DNA of 64,000 bases from Sporobolomyces roseus. Its lineage: Eukaryota; Basidiomycota; Microbotryomycetes; Sporidiobolales; Sporidiobolaceae. Below, piece by piece: positions 35,724 to 47,777 of the stretch. The position numbers were made by a program, and so were the translations under genes. Position 1 is the first letter of the stretch; the number at the start of each line of letters is the position of its first letter. The stretch covers positions 1,240,001 to 1,304,000 of the forward strand of contig JADILM010000007.1 of assembly GCA_016617785.1 (NCBI GenBank). The letters are read 5' to 3'. Below the pieces are notes generated by a model. It saw only the letters and a program-made list of their open reading frames with translations. It had not been told where the DNA came from and ran no database searches.

Positions 35724-36041
35724 AGTCGGAGAGAGAATGAGTGTTGCGAGAATAGGTGAAGCCGAAGAGATCTTTCAAAAAGGTTCGTAGATAAGGTTTG
35801 GCTCGAAGTTACTTGGGGATCGAAATAGAAAAATCGTTTGCTCGAAACTTGCTCCCCCTTTCCTCACTTGGTCCCTTTTTTCGTCCGAACGAGTCCGTCT
35901 TGATGAATTCCGACTTTATGGAATCACTGGATTGTCCAAAAGATCCTCGAGTCTCGAGATCCTCTACGCTCGTCTCCTTTTCCGTTCCTCTTTCTCTTTT
36001 CGATCCGAGATCAAAGTGCATCCGAGCCTATATCCCAACTA
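35724..36041. other. Intergenic between convergent FMT1 and NAA30
   Basis: About 320 bp separating two stop codons; it must contain both 3' ends. No coding signal beyond overlapping antisense frames. Confidence 0.5.
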
Positions 36042-37091
36042 TTACTTCCCCTCCACCTCTTCCTCTCCTTCTCCCTCTCCCTTACCACCTCCAACAACTC
36101 CCGTCCCTCTCTCAGTCAAATCCAACCTCAACCTCCCAGCTCCCTTCCCATTCAAATAAAACCTATACAACCCTTTCTCCCTAACGAATCCCATTTTCTT
36201 ATAAAAACCCAATGCCTGAAAATTATCATCCTCTGTTTCTAATACTAATTCATCGGGACCTTGAAGCCATCTTGAAGGGTGAGGGGTTGGAAGAGTCGAG
36301 AGGTAGGAAGAAGGGAGAGAGAGCATGGCTGTTAGTGAAAGGCGCAAAAGATGCGTCGCTGTGAAAGAGAGAGAGAGAGCAGAAGGAAAAAAAAAAGGTC
36401 AATGCCTAAGGGCGCTGAGAAGGAAGAAGAAAAAGAGAGAGAAAACGAACCAATTCCTTTTCCTCTAGCATCTTTTCGAACACTGAGCATTGCCAAATAA
36501 CCTCTCATTCTACACCTCTTGTGTTCTCTCGTTCGTTCGTCCACTATGATACTTCCTCCTACTTCGTTGACCCATACGGATTCTTCCGAGGGAGTCGAGA
36601 AGGGAAGGAGAGTCGAGGAGTGAGATTTTGAGTGAGGTTCACATTTCGAAATAATTACTCCTAGAGGGGTTAATCCGGAGAATGCCTGGTGAGAGTGAGA
36701 GATGGGAAGGATCAGTGATAAGCGGAGATGGGAGAGAAAGTAAGGGGAATCAGGGACGAAACGAAAAAACATAAATGAGGCCTGTGAAGCCCTCTCTCGT
36801 CCTTATATCAGCTCTCAAATACGCTTTCGAGCGATAACAGTAGGAGGAAGTGAGTCCTCACCAAGTATCCAAGAAGTAACGATAAGTATACAAGTTGTAA
36901 GGTTCTGATAATTCGTCTTCTACTAAATCTACGATCGTTTGTAGATCTGATTCACCCGCATAAGCTCGATAGGTGATCGCTTGGGTGAAAGGTGGAAGAG
37001 GTGGAGCTGTAGAGGGGGAGAGGGAGGGAGAGGAGACGGAGAGAGATGAGAGTTGAGAAATTGGAGGAGGGAGAGAGGGAGAGGCGGCCAT
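36042..37091 (-). CDS. NAA30: NatC catalytic subunit, N-alpha-acetyltransferase NAA30/MAK3
   Basis: GNAT-fold enzyme that acetylates N-terminal Met-Leu/Ile/Phe-type residues. Four exons (37091-36862, 36781-36763, 36685-36451, 36358-36042) give 266 residues. A Ser/Pro-rich N-terminus precedes ITYRAYAGESDLQTIVDLV, and EPYNLYTYRYFLDTW matches the family's substrate-binding region. A 19-nt microexon supplies PHLCFF, joining AFSGLTPLGVIISKC. MRGYLAMLSVRKDARGKGIA is the acetyl-CoA site (RGKGIA replaces the Q/RxxGxG/A motif). DELVLETEDDNFQALGFYKK and MGFVREKGLYRFYLNG close the fold. The protein ends in an acidic Gly/Glu tail. Gene order places it tail to tail with FMT1. Confidence 0.88.
36366..36379. 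repeat. Short (GA)n microsatellite in a NAA30 intron
   Basis: Dinucleotide AG/GA run next to the acceptor of the last NAA30 intron. On the coding strand it forms the pyrimidine tract before the acceptor. Confidence 0.7.
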
Positions 37092-37375
37092 GAGCTAGTG
37101 TGGGACGAGAGAGAGTTTCAAGTCGGTCGGGCAGGGCGTAGTGTACTCGAGCTGATGAAGTGAGACGGGAGAAGGGAGGTGAAGAGGTCTCGCTCGAAAT
37201 GAGCAACTTGCAAGTTCGCAAGGCGGATTCGACTCGCTCTCGATTTATGCTGATAGACAGCCAGCTTGTATCGAATAGCTCTCGAGGGTGACAACAAAGA
37301 ACTAGGATTAAATCGTATACTTTGTTTTTCGACTCAAACTCGCAACCTCTTCCTCCCTCCTCCGTTCTGATTCGA

Positions 37376-38478
37376 TTACTCCGAATCGTCCTCATCTCCC
37401 AACTCTACGATCCTACTCTCGTCCACTTCCTCCTCAGGTTCCAGATCCCCGGTAGCCTCCAACACGACCTGTTCCTTTGCTTCCCTCGCACTCGCATCCT
37501 TCCTCTTCTTACTACTGCCTCCTTTCTTCTCCTTCTTTCCATCCTTTCCTTCTTTACTCGATGATTTAGATTTAGATTTCTTTGGTGGTAAGTCCCAAGA
37601 CCATAAAGGAATGAAAGAATCGACCTAGCACAAGTTTTCTCACTTTCCTTATCAGCTACTTCATCTCGAGACAGTATTAAAAGAAAAGGAAGAAAGAAGA
37701 ACATACGAATCCTACATCTGCGAATAAATTCGGGAACAACCAAATCCCTGGACTGACTGTCAATTTAGTTACAACCCAACCAATCAACCTAACGATCGCC
37801 AATCCAAAGAATGCAGCGATCAATCCTAAAACTCCTACACTCAAATACCAAACTCCTATCCTCATCTTGACAGGCCACAAAGGGAACATAACCCCTGCCA
37901 AAACGATCGCAACCATTCCTCCAGCGAGTAGGAGTTGTTTGAATGGGTTGGGTTCTAATAACCAAACGTAGTATTCATCCTCTGTGAACAATTGTTGAGG
38001 GTTGATTTGAAGTGCTTTCACGTTTGGGGAGATGGTAGGTCCTCGATTCGCCCGGAGGAAGAAAGTGTAAGGGATCCAGGAATGTAAGAGTTCTCGAGCG
38101 GATTCTCGAGATTGAGGTTGAGAGGGTACACCGGATAGTTTGAGGTATGAGGGGGAGAGGAGAGCTTTGATTGCTGCTTTGCCTGCATGTTGGGGAGTGA
38201 GGTTAGTCAAATGGAAGGGAAGAGAAGGGAGGTGATGGGAGTTGACCTTTGAAATAATCGTGTCGCTTTCCTGCTAATGCACCAGTTTTAACTTTGATCC
38301 CAGATTTGTTTCGTAACCAATCAATCGCTTTCTTGACATCAGCTGTAAGGTTGCGAGTGAGAGAGTGAGGGTGAGTTAGTGAAAGATGAGAATGATGTGG
38401 AATGTTTAGGAGTGAGAATGAGAGAGAAGACTTACCTGGTGCTTTCTGTTGATTATCCTTCATGTTGTTGCCACTCAT
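37376..38478 (-). CDS. SEC62: SEC62, ER protein translocation subunit
   Basis: Membrane component of the Sec62/63 complex for post-translational import into the ER. Four exons (38478-38436, 38342-38247, 38182-37707, 37624-37376) give 287 residues. The cytosolic N-terminus has AIDWLRNKSGIKVKTGALAG and KRHDYFKGKAAIKALLSP. Two membrane segments follow (LLLAGGMVAIVLAGVMFPLW and WYLSVGVLGLIAAFFGLAIV), separated by the conserved PVKMRIGVWYL turn. GIWLFPNLFADVGFVDSFIP lies after the second segment. The tail is Lys-rich then acidic (EEEVDESRIVELGDEDD). Length and topology match fungal Sec62. Divergent from the condensin gene with 123 bp between ATGs. Confidence 0.93.
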
Positions 38479-38601
38479 ATTTGGATGGTATACTCTGGAT
38501 TGAAGCTGGTCAAGTGAATGGGGAGAAACCAAAGTCGCGTCTCTCTCTCTCTCTCTTTCCGACTCAACTCTTGCACACAACTCCTAGATTGTACTCCCTA
38601 G

Positions 38602-41600
38602 ATGGAGTTCAATTTATCAGAAGAACTAGTACAACTACAACAACATGATTATCCGATTCAAACTTCATTCGATTTAGTCGATCAACATGATCAACAAACT
38701 CACTTGAATCGTCAGTCCTCTTTACCTAACTCTCCTTGGATACTCTCCAACTGATCCAGAGTGCAAGGGAAACCACAGAACTCGTGGATACCCTGAGTGG
38801 TGAAAGTAGTGAAATAACAGATCAATCAACTTTGGACCTCGCTAAATCATTCATAAAGTAAAGCTCCACTCTCCTCTCTACTCCTCTCCAGCCCCACTCT
38901 TGACGCGCTCCTCTCCTCGGAATACCAGGATCGCAGATACCCTCCCCTCAACTTCATTAAACAAACTTCTCGATTCCCTCCTCTCCGGTAGGCGTCCCTC
39001 TCCTCCTCTGCCTTCCTCCCTTCACGAGCTGACGAGTGAGAGAGGGAGAGTATGTTACAGGTTTCTCTTCTGAAATTGATCAAACGAAACAATCCGAGAA
39101 TCCCTCGGACCACACCGAATACAGATCCCACAAGACTGCATTGGAATGTTACTCTTTCCTCATCTCTTGGTTCGTATCTGTAGGAGAAAAGATGGGTCAA
39201 TCTGGAGTGAACGAAGTTGCGGTCGGTGGACGAAAAGTAAGTCTTTCTCTTTTAGAAGTGTGAAAGCGAAAGGAAACGAGAACTGATCTTGAGGGGGATA
39301 ACAGAGAGCACCAGCTAAGAAGAAATCTACGACGACCAAGAATGGGAAAGAATCGTTTGATTGGGTTTCTTCAATTCCAGGAGTTTTGGAAGTCATGGTG
39401 AAAGGTTTGAGGATTTTGAGAACTGAAAGGATTTGGCAAACTACTGCAGAGAGGGACGAACTCATTTCGTGCGTTTTTCTTCCACTGTCACTCTGTTCTG
39501 CATCGTCAGAAGTAAAGGCGTGCGCTGATGCAGCTAGAGAGGGTGGATGCTTTACAGGAATTGTTTTTTGAAACCTACGAATTTATTGGCGGAAAGTGAA
39601 GTTTACATGAAGGATCAAAAGATCAAATCAGGGATCTTTAGGGTATTGTGTTTGGCAGCAAAGAATCATGGTCAATCCTTCAGTACGTCCTCTCTCTCTC
39701 GCTCTTTTTTCTCATCCAACCCGAAAATCAGAACTGATGATGGAAGCGTTCTTCGTGGTGTACAGACGTTCAAATGACGATCATGCAGAATCTACAATAT
39801 ACAGAACATCTCTCTGAACCAATGGCGGAATTGATCACTGTCTTCACGAAAGAATTCGATAATGACATTCTTGGAGAGAAAGTACTCGGGTACGCTCTTT
39901 CTCACTCCCTCTCTCCACAGCTGCGTGCGTACTCTCAGCTGAACAGGATTTCATTTTTGAGTTTAACAGTGAGATAGCAGACAAGAATTTCTCTTCACAA
40001 GATACGAAATCCCCAAGATCATTCTCTAAATTCTTGATCAAACTCGCCGAGATCTCTCCCAGACTCGTAAGGAAACAAATCGTACTCCTTCAAAAACATC
40101 TCGATTCAGAAGTACGCCCTCTCCTCTCAATTTCTTTCTTTGACATCGATGAATAGAGCTGATGGATGGTGGAGTGTAGTCTTATCCAATGAGGAATTCA
40201 ATTCTTGAGATCTTATCACTCTTGATTCGAGAATTGAGTCTTGCGGATCCTACGACACTAGATTTGGGAGGAGGTGGAGACGAGGACAAGTTGAAGAGGG
40301 AATTACAATCATTCTTTGGGTTACTGTTCGAAAGGTTCCTCGATTTGAATTCTTACGTACGATCAAAAGTCGCTTCCTTACTCCTCAAGACTTGCGAGTA
40401 CGTCCTCATTCTCCCATCCCTCCCCTGCCACGCACTGATAGAGAGTTTGTGCATGTGTAGTTTACCCGTTCAATTCCCACAACTCCGACTCGAGCTCACT
40501 CATTTAACCATCCGATCCTTACACGACAAGTCTTCTTCAGTCCGAAAGAACTGTCTCGCATTACTCAACAAACTCATCTTGACTCATCCCTATGGGAGGA
40601 TGCACGGTGGGGAGTTGGAATTGAGTGTGTGGAGGAAACGGTTGGAGGAATTGGAGGGGGAGTTGAAAGTGTTGGATTTGCCAGATGAGGGGGAGAGGGA
40701 AGCTAGGAAATTAATGTTGGATGAACCCGAGAAGGAGGAGGATGAGGAGATGGAACAAGAAGAGGAAGAAGGACAAGAGGAGGAAGAGGAGGAAAGTTCA
40801 GATGGGGAAGGTACTCCTAAGAAACGGAAACCACTCAAGAACAAGAAGCTTGATGGTCTCAAAAAGGAAGGGAAGAAACAACCTCGAAGATCAGAACTCG
40901 ACTTGGCCGCTTCTTCTCAAGCTCAAATCTTAGCTACGGTCGATTCAGATACTCTTTCGAAATTGAGGTTGACGAAGAAGTATTATTTGGACGCGATTGG
41001 GTTTATTGAAGCGATCGAAGGGAGTATGGACACTGTTGTTGAATTGTTGGCGAGTTCAGTCAAGTCTGAAGTGTTGGAAGCTATGGAGTTTTGTAAGACT
41101 GCTAAGGAATACAAGATTGAGGCTGCAGAGGTACGGTCTCACCTTACTCTCTTCATCAGACTTCAGACCGAATGAACTGATGGATGGTATTCTGAGGAGA
41201 CAGGAAGGCGTGAGGAGGATGCTTCACCTGATTTGGTCGAAAGATGAGGCTTCACCTAACGCTTCTGCCGCTACTACTTCTGCTGGAGCCGGAGGAGAGG
41301 ATGGAGAGGAACAGGGGAAGGAAGTGAAGGGGATCAGATCAAGGTTGATTGAGTGCTACTCTCAATTGTTCTTCGAACCCCCTCAAGATTTGACGCATAA
41401 GGATCAGATCGCTTTCGTTGCTAGGAACGTCATCGAGTACGTTCACTATCTCTCTCTTGCGCGATCCAGCGTAACAGAAGCTGACGAGAGATCGATTCGA
41501 TAGGTTGACGAGAGATGCGACTTTGGCGGAATTGACGAGTCTCGAAGCTCTCCTGGCGGTCATGATGTCTCGAGGAGTAGTCGAGGACGACGTCATCAAT

Positions 41601-43910
41601 AAGCTGTGGCAAGTCTACAGTACGTCTTCCCTCTGTGCTCGATTCTCTCGCCTGAGCTATCGATTGACGAGAAAAGTTTGAACCGCAGGTACTTCGAAAG
41701 AGATCCCTAAATTCCAACGAAGAGGTGCAATCATCACTTTGGGAATGTTTGCTCAACCGAAACCTGAAGTAGTAGCGGAGCACGTCGAAACCCTTTTGAA
41801 GATTGGTCTCGGTTCTCTCGGTCGTGTACGTCCCTTCCTCGTTCGAAACCCTCAAATAGGTGATACTGATTCAGCTTGAGATTGAGGCATACAGGCGGAT
41901 CTCGTTCTCGCCAAATACACTTGTATCGCTTTGGGACGAGTCGCGGGAAGCGTCAAGAAAGTCAAGGGATCTTTGAAGGATGTTTCGGTGAGGTTACCGA
42001 TGGAAAGCCCCGTCTTCTCGAGGTTGGCTGGTGCGATTCAAGCTCCTTCGAAAAGTAAAGAATGGTTCGTTTCGTTTTCTCTTACTTCGTCTCGATGTGG
42101 GAAGCAAGGCTGACTCCCTTTGCGATCCGCCTGAATAGGTTCAGTATGGCGGAACAAGCGGTCAACACTATCTACACGTTGGGAGATCAACCTGATGCGC
42201 TCTGTTCGGAGATCTTGAGGCAAATGACTGAGAAAGTGTTTGGAGCCAGAACGGTCACGAAAGAGAAGAAAGAGGACAGTGAGGAAGGTGAAGAGGGGAA
42301 GGAAGATGGAGTTGAGGAACCCGAAGCGATGCAAGAGGGGGAGGACAAGCCTGAACAAGACCCTTCGCAAGCCGACGAGACACAACCTCAATCCGAGCCT
42401 CAGACTGGAAACGCTTTCGAACTGTCTCAACTCATCTTTGTCGCCGGTCACTGTGCGATCAAGCAACTCGTCCACCTCGAACTCGTCGAACGAGACCTCA
42501 AGCGTCGCAAAGCAGAGGAGGACAAATCGAAAGGAGGAAAGAAAGGATCGAAGGAAGACGACGAATTGGATCAGGTCGCTGGATCTGTCGAGGATGAGAT
42601 TGGAGATACTATCGCGATTGCTAGGGAGAAGGAATTGATGTACGGTCCGACGAGTTTACTTCAAGTGTTTGGCCCGATGTCGGCTACGATCGTTTCTCAA
42701 CCCAAAGTCTATCGAGTAAGCTTCCTTTTCTTCCTTTCTCCGAGTTGGCGAGCGACGACTCATCCTCGATCTCGTGTGACAGAACCCGATGCTCAAGACT
42801 GCCGCAACTCTCGCACTATCGAAGTTTATGTGTGTCTCTTCGGAATTCTGCGCCGAACACCTCATGCTCCTCTTCAAGATCCTCGAAACCTCTCGAGAAC
42901 CCGCAGTTCGATCCAACATTGTCATCGCTCTTGGAGATATCGCCGTTTGCTTCTCGACGATTATGGACGAAAACTCGGATCGACTTTACGCTGGACTTCA
43001 CGACAAGGATCTCACGGTCAAGAAGAATACTTTGATGGTGCTCACTCATCTAATCTTGAACGGTATGATCAAAGTCAAGGGTCAACTGGGAGAAATGGCA
43101 AAGTGTTTGAGTGATGAGGATAAACGAATCAAGGATTTGGCTCATCTGTTCTTCGAAGAATTGGCGACGAAGGACAAGGCTATCTATAACAACTTGCCCG
43201 ATATCATCTCTCATCTATCGAGTGGTGCTATGCCCGTCGCTGAAGATACCTTCCAAACTTCGATGAGATTCATCTTTAAATTCGTCGACAAGGTGAACTT
43301 GATTCTCTTCTTCTCTTCTTCTCGAGCTCGCTGACACTCCTTGACTCGTAACCCCTGAGTAGAAGAAGGAAGCTGAGTCGATCGTTGAGAAGCTTTGTCA
43401 ACGATTCACCTCTACTACCGAAGCTCGTCAATGGAGAGATATCGCTTTTTGTCTCTCGCTCTTGCCTTTCAACTCGGATGCGGCAGTCAAGAAACTGACT
43501 GAGGGTGAGTACTCTCTCTGCTGGCTCTCGAGGTTCGTACTGATCGCACTCTTGCTCTCAGGTCTACCTTTCTATCAAGACAAGTTACACGAAGAGACTG
43601 TTTACAAGCGATTCGGCGAGATCCTTACAAAGGTGAGCACTCAGTCGCGAGTCTCTTCCATACCGTCGCTGACTCGTACAACCTCGCAATGTAGATCCGG
43701 TCACCGATGAACAAGATCTCGAAGACAGATGGAGAACTGAAAGAATTCGAATCGATTCTCGAGAACCATCGTGCGAAGGGTACCGAGGACAACGAGATCG
43801 CACGCAAGGTACAGAAAAGTCGCAAGAAGGGTGGGAAAGCTGCTGCACCAGCGAGGAGGACAGCGAGGAGGAAAGCTCAGTCAACTCCTCCTTCGAGTCC
43901 TGAGAGGTGA
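38602..43910 (+). CDS. YCS4: Condensin complex subunit 1 (YCS4/CND1/NCAPD2)
   Basis: HEAT-repeat subunit of condensin, needed for mitotic chromosome compaction. Nineteen exons add up to 1345 residues in one frame from 38602. The N-terminus MEFNLSEELVQLQQHDYPIQ is typical of the family. TIMQNLQYTEHLSEPMAELI, SYPMRNSILEILSLLIREL, RFLDLNSYVRSKVASLLLKT and SLHDKSSSVRKNCLALLNKL are conserved HEAT segments. The Cnd1 C-terminal block includes NPMLKTAATLALSKFMCVSS and RSNIVIALGDIAVCFST, then DLTVKKNTLMVLTHLILNGM. Two acidic Lys/Glu-rich insertions interrupt the middle. The tail is basic (RRTARRKAQS), as expected for chromatin binding. The first donor is GTCAGT; its acceptor at 38778/38779 is chosen by frame. 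Confidence 0.92.
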
Positions 43911-44047
43911 CGAGTCTATTCTTGTTTCGGTGCTATCGTTTCGTCTTTCACCCTGTTGTATTACTCTCATTCTCTCTTGCTTCTCTACTCTACTCTATCG
44001 ATCGATCTGTGGAATGTGATATCTATGTTCAACAAGGATCGCTCCCT

Positions 44048-45152
44048 CTACTTATCTACGCACTCCTCAAACAACCTGTCCAAACTCTCCTTCGCCTGCT
44101 TTGCGTACTCCTCGTGAGCTACTGCTCGCTTCTTTGCGTCAAATACCTCCACCGAAAACGAGCCTCTGAATCCCGTCTTCAAAATCGCCTTTGTCACCTT
44201 TGCTACTGGTAGATAGCCTCCGTCGTATGGTAAAGGCCTGTAATCGTGGGACCATCTCCCTCTCGGTCTCAAGCCATCGATAACTTCATCTTCGAGAGGT
44301 TCGTCGAGTCTGGAGGCATCGGAGACTTGATAGAAGTAGATCATCTCCTTCGGTACCGTCATCGCCAACTCCTCCATCGACTGATCCAGCTTCGCATCTC
44401 GTTCCTCTTCGTTATTGAGTCCGTTCCTCGACGTAGGATCCGCCCATTCACTTCCAGCAGTTTGGAACGAGTCCAAGCACAATCCGATGTTATCTTTCCC
44501 TCCTTCCCTAACGTCCTTGACGATGTTGTAAACGTCGAACCAAGTCGATGCGTGACCCCAACACCAGTTCTCGTACGCCATCTTAAAACCGTGTTCGGCG
44601 AGGAGATCGCAGAGAAGTGACAAGTCTCGGGCGACGTATTCTCGTTCCGTGTTGATTCCCTCCGAGTCGCTTGAGCCGACCTAAGAAGTGAAGGTCGCAG
44701 GGGGATCAGTATCTTCGACTCTGCCTCGTCATCAATTTAAGGAAAGGGAAACTCACCTGTAACATGTCGGTTCCTACACTTTTCATGATTCGAATCCAAC
44801 CTTTCGCTCTTGCGAATGCATCTTCCCTCTCTTTCGACCCTTGCGCCCATCCTTCAAAGTTCGAGAAGGGTTGTAAGATTAATATCTCCAGTCCCTCTCT
44901 CTCGCAAATCCTCCTGACTTCCTCGCCTGCCTCGCATAACGAATCGTAATCGTCCTCCTTGATTTCTTGACCTAGATGCTGCGATGCGAAGGCTTGGAGG
45001 TCTGGAAACGAGAGTTCGATCTGGGTGAATCCAGCTGAAGATAGAGCGTGAAGTCGAGCAGGGAGGGGATCCGAAGTTTCTCCGATTGAACAACTCGCGA
45101 AACATCTTGGGATCTTTGAGAATGAGGCCGAGGTCATAGGTTCTTTGGTCAT
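44048..45152 (-). CDS. Xylose-isomerase-like TIM barrel, probable 3-dehydroshikimate dehydratase
   Basis: Two exons (45152-44757, 44680-44048) give 342 residues. The AP-endonuclease-2/xylose isomerase-like fold is clear: RLHALSSAGFTQIELSFPDL, LEILILQPFSNFEGW, VGTDMLQVGSSDS, FKMAYENWCWGHASTW with metal-binding Glu, VREGGKDNIGLCLDSFQTAG, MIYFYQVSDASRL and FRGSFSVEVFD. Fungal relatives with this pattern convert 3-dehydroshikimate to protocatechuate in quinate/shikimate catabolism. No other quinate-pathway gene is nearby, so a different sugar-isomerase role is possible. Converges on the condensin gene with a gap of about 140 bp. Confidence 0.75.
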
Positions 45153-45497
45153 AGTTGATCGGACTGGGGTGACGAGCTGGTCGAATGGAGTGGCGAGTTT
45201 GGGAGAGGAAGAAGAGGAAAGAGAGTTGGATTGGATTCTTCGCTCAACGAAAGAATTTCGTCACCGCTCGTCAAAAATTCGCACCCTCTTCGCGAGAGAT
45301 TCCGCTCTTTGAGACTGAAAGGAAGCTGAAAGTACACACCAGATCAAGAAGGAAAGAACAGGAGTTGCAAAAAGAAAGATCATCAATTTCGCAAACTCGA
45401 CATCGAAAGCAGAAATCACAGAGCAAAGGCGACAGATGAGACAGAGGATAGGGATGAGCTACGTATGAGACGATCATTAAAATATGGCCGAGTCGTT
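45153..45497. other. Intergenic, no gene seen
   Basis: Between the start of the TIM-barrel gene and the stop of family copy D, both minus strand. Probably the promoter of the former; no coding signal. Confidence 0.45.
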
Positions 45498-47777
45498 TTA
45501 CTGGTAAAAAGAGTCGTGAGAGTAGCCTTGATCGGTGAAAGGATTCTGAGCTGAGTTCGTCGGTTGCGGTGATTGCTGAAAGGAGGGGAGAAGTCCAGTG
45601 GGACAGGTAAGCGAGGGGTTGTAATGATATGAGACGTTGGGAAACGCTTGTTGTCTTCCGTGCGCATTGAAGAACTGAGAGTGGTCGACAAACGACGAGT
45701 TGAGAGAGTGAGGGTCGGCGCGATATCGAGGTGAAAAGGCTTGTGAAGGAGCAGGGTGAGCGTGAGAGGATCCGTGTATAGATGCGATTGAAGGATCGTG
45801 TAGAGCATCCGAGGAGAGATCGTAGTGAGTTGGGAAGTCGTCGCTCGAATGGAAACCTTGCGAGGGAACAGCATTGCTCAGACGTGCGTGAGGAGGGGAT
45901 GTGGTCGAGGGGAGAGGTGAGGCAAGTCGCCATGAGACTTGCGCTGGTTCCAGTGACGGGGATACACGTGCGATGCGACGGCTCCGAGTCGAAGGTGAAG
46001 AAGGCATGGGTCGTTTCCGAGAATTCTTCGTAATGTTCGGCTCGCCACGGTCAACCATTTGCGCTTGAGCTGAGAACACGATATAGGCGGGTTCTCCATG
46101 CTTGCGACGAACGGGCTTCCAAGGGCTTTGTTCAGGAGAACCCTGTGAACGAAACTTCGGTTGATCAGTCAGAGGCGGAGGAAAGGAGAAGGAGGAAGCT
46201 TACCGTTGCTCGGCCAATAGGACGACTCAATCCAGAGAGCTTGAGGTAGTACTCGGGGAGGAACTGTTGACATTGCTTCATTATCGACTGCTCGTTTTTC
46301 ACTTCGCAAGAAAATTCTCAGAACTAACCAATTGTCTGGGCGATTCTGAATGAGTCCCATCGTCATGTTTCCACGTTTCCAGTTGGGAGATACCCAGGTA
46401 GGTGTAGTCGAGGATTGCTAATTGACGAGAAGGGTTGATTGAATTCCAGTTTTCGTACACGAGCTCGAAATCGGGGGAATGGTGCAGCGACACAGAATCC
46501 TCGTAGTGTCGACCCTGTTCGAAACTACCAATAGTATCATTGACGTCGTAGAGAGCTCCGTCCAGAACCACTCGATCGATTTGAGTAGTCCAGTTTTCGT
46601 TGACTTGGTAGAACTGAGCGATTTTGAGCAGTTCGTACGCTGTAGGCTGAAGGGATGGTAGACGTGATTGTTAGCTTTGATCCTGGAGCTCGTTGTGGAA
46701 GGCAGAGGAGGAGAGCTTACAGCGAGCTTGAAAGACGCTTTCCGCATTTCGAAGATCTCGTCTTTGCTTGATACCTCCTCGTAGTTCCGACGCCGCGAGA
46801 TTACACCGAGGGCGTTCTCCAGACGATAGAAGATTGCTTGTTGTGCCTCCGATCCAAGCGAGGTAGCCCAGATGGGTTTGAGCAACGCTCTATAGCCAGG
46901 AAGTCGTTGCCGCTCCAAAGGTTTGCCTAGTACTTGTCGAAACTTTGCGAGCAGATGATGTAAGTCGGCTCAAGGAACTGATTGAATGAGGTGTAAGCCG
47001 GTGATCTTGCCATATTCAGCGAAAGTTGGCTATACGAGATACGAAAAAGGGGTGAGGCGATGATCGAGCGTCTGAACGAGAAGGAGAATGAACCGACATA
47101 AAGATGTATCATAGGTTGCTTCTTCTCTTTGTTACGAGTCGTTGAGAGTCGCACCAGCTCTGCATTCTGCCCATATGTGTAGCTTAGCACTTCAAACTGA
47201 ACTTCGGGCTCCAACGTTTCCCATTGCTCCCACAACGCAGATGCCTTGACCTCCTTGCTCCATTCTCTCGCGCTCTCACTAGCGCCCGTAGACTTGACCA
47301 CATCCTTGACTGCTCTTTCGAGTGCGAGACGAGGGATTTCGATCGACCAGCTTGACTCGGGTTGCGATTCCAGGATAGTCTTGATCAGGTCAAACGGTGC
47401 AGGCTAGCAAGAGAGCATTTCTCAGTGGAGCAAGCGCAAAAATGAAGAGACAGGGCATAACTCACCACCAGCTTGATAATATTCTCCGGTATGGTCTTCG
47501 AAGATTTCCATCGGAAATCGCGCTTCGTCGCAGTCTGCGGTCCATGTCTCCATTCCTCCAATGAGCGAGTAACTTCGAGCGAGGACTGCTCGATCCTTCT
47601 GACTACCGCATCTTGCGCCGCTCTACTCAGCTCATTCCACATCGGCTCCAACCAAGAGCGCGCTTCGCGACATCGTTTGACACCGCCTGGATCTCTTTCG
47701 AAGAGTCTCCCGAGCGCACTGAGCTTATTTGTGATCGTGCACCACTCGAGACCTTGATCTTGCGCGGCTGACTCCAT
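45498..47777 (-). pseudogene. Paralogous family copies E and D fused as a double-module locus with an in-frame TGA
   Basis: Six exons, all phase 0: 47777-47466, 47403-47098, 47029-46721, 46646-46329, 46263-46204 and 46142-45498, 650 codons in one frame apart from a single TGA at 46972-46970. The first two exons are a complete module (E): GLEWCTITNKLSALGRLF, then PAPFDLIKTILESQPE and WSIEIPRLALERAVKDV. Exon 3 starts PTFAEYGK, as an E third exon should, but runs straight into a D first-exon helix (ADLHHLLAKFRQVL, LLKPIWATSL) with the TGA between. D then continues normally: PTAYELLKIAQFYQVNEN, WTTQIDRVVLDGALYDV, and a Ser/Pro/His/Tyr tail. D has no ATG of its own in frame. The locus is either a broken fusion gene or a short E gene followed by a start-less D. 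Confidence 0.65.

Noticed and set aside
46927..47301. Separate short protein starting MARSPAYTSFNQF between modules E and D
   Set aside because: The frame is a shifted reading of the E/D junction exon; the aligned helix of module D is in the other frame. The ATG may be a relict start of D but does not reach it in frame.
16663..47777. TGA decoded as tryptophan in this genome, explaining the stops in family copies B and E/D
   Set aside because: ALG5, GET5, the MDR oxidoreductase, YCS4 and family copy C end at TGA exactly where their proteins should end, and TGG encodes the conserved Trp elsewhere. TGA is a normal stop here.
14876..47777. RIP-like mutation as the cause of the TGG to TGA changes in the repeated family
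   Set aside because: Only two changes, in different base contexts, and no general excess of C-to-T change is visible by eye. Paralogues are also too divergent to be typical RIP targets.
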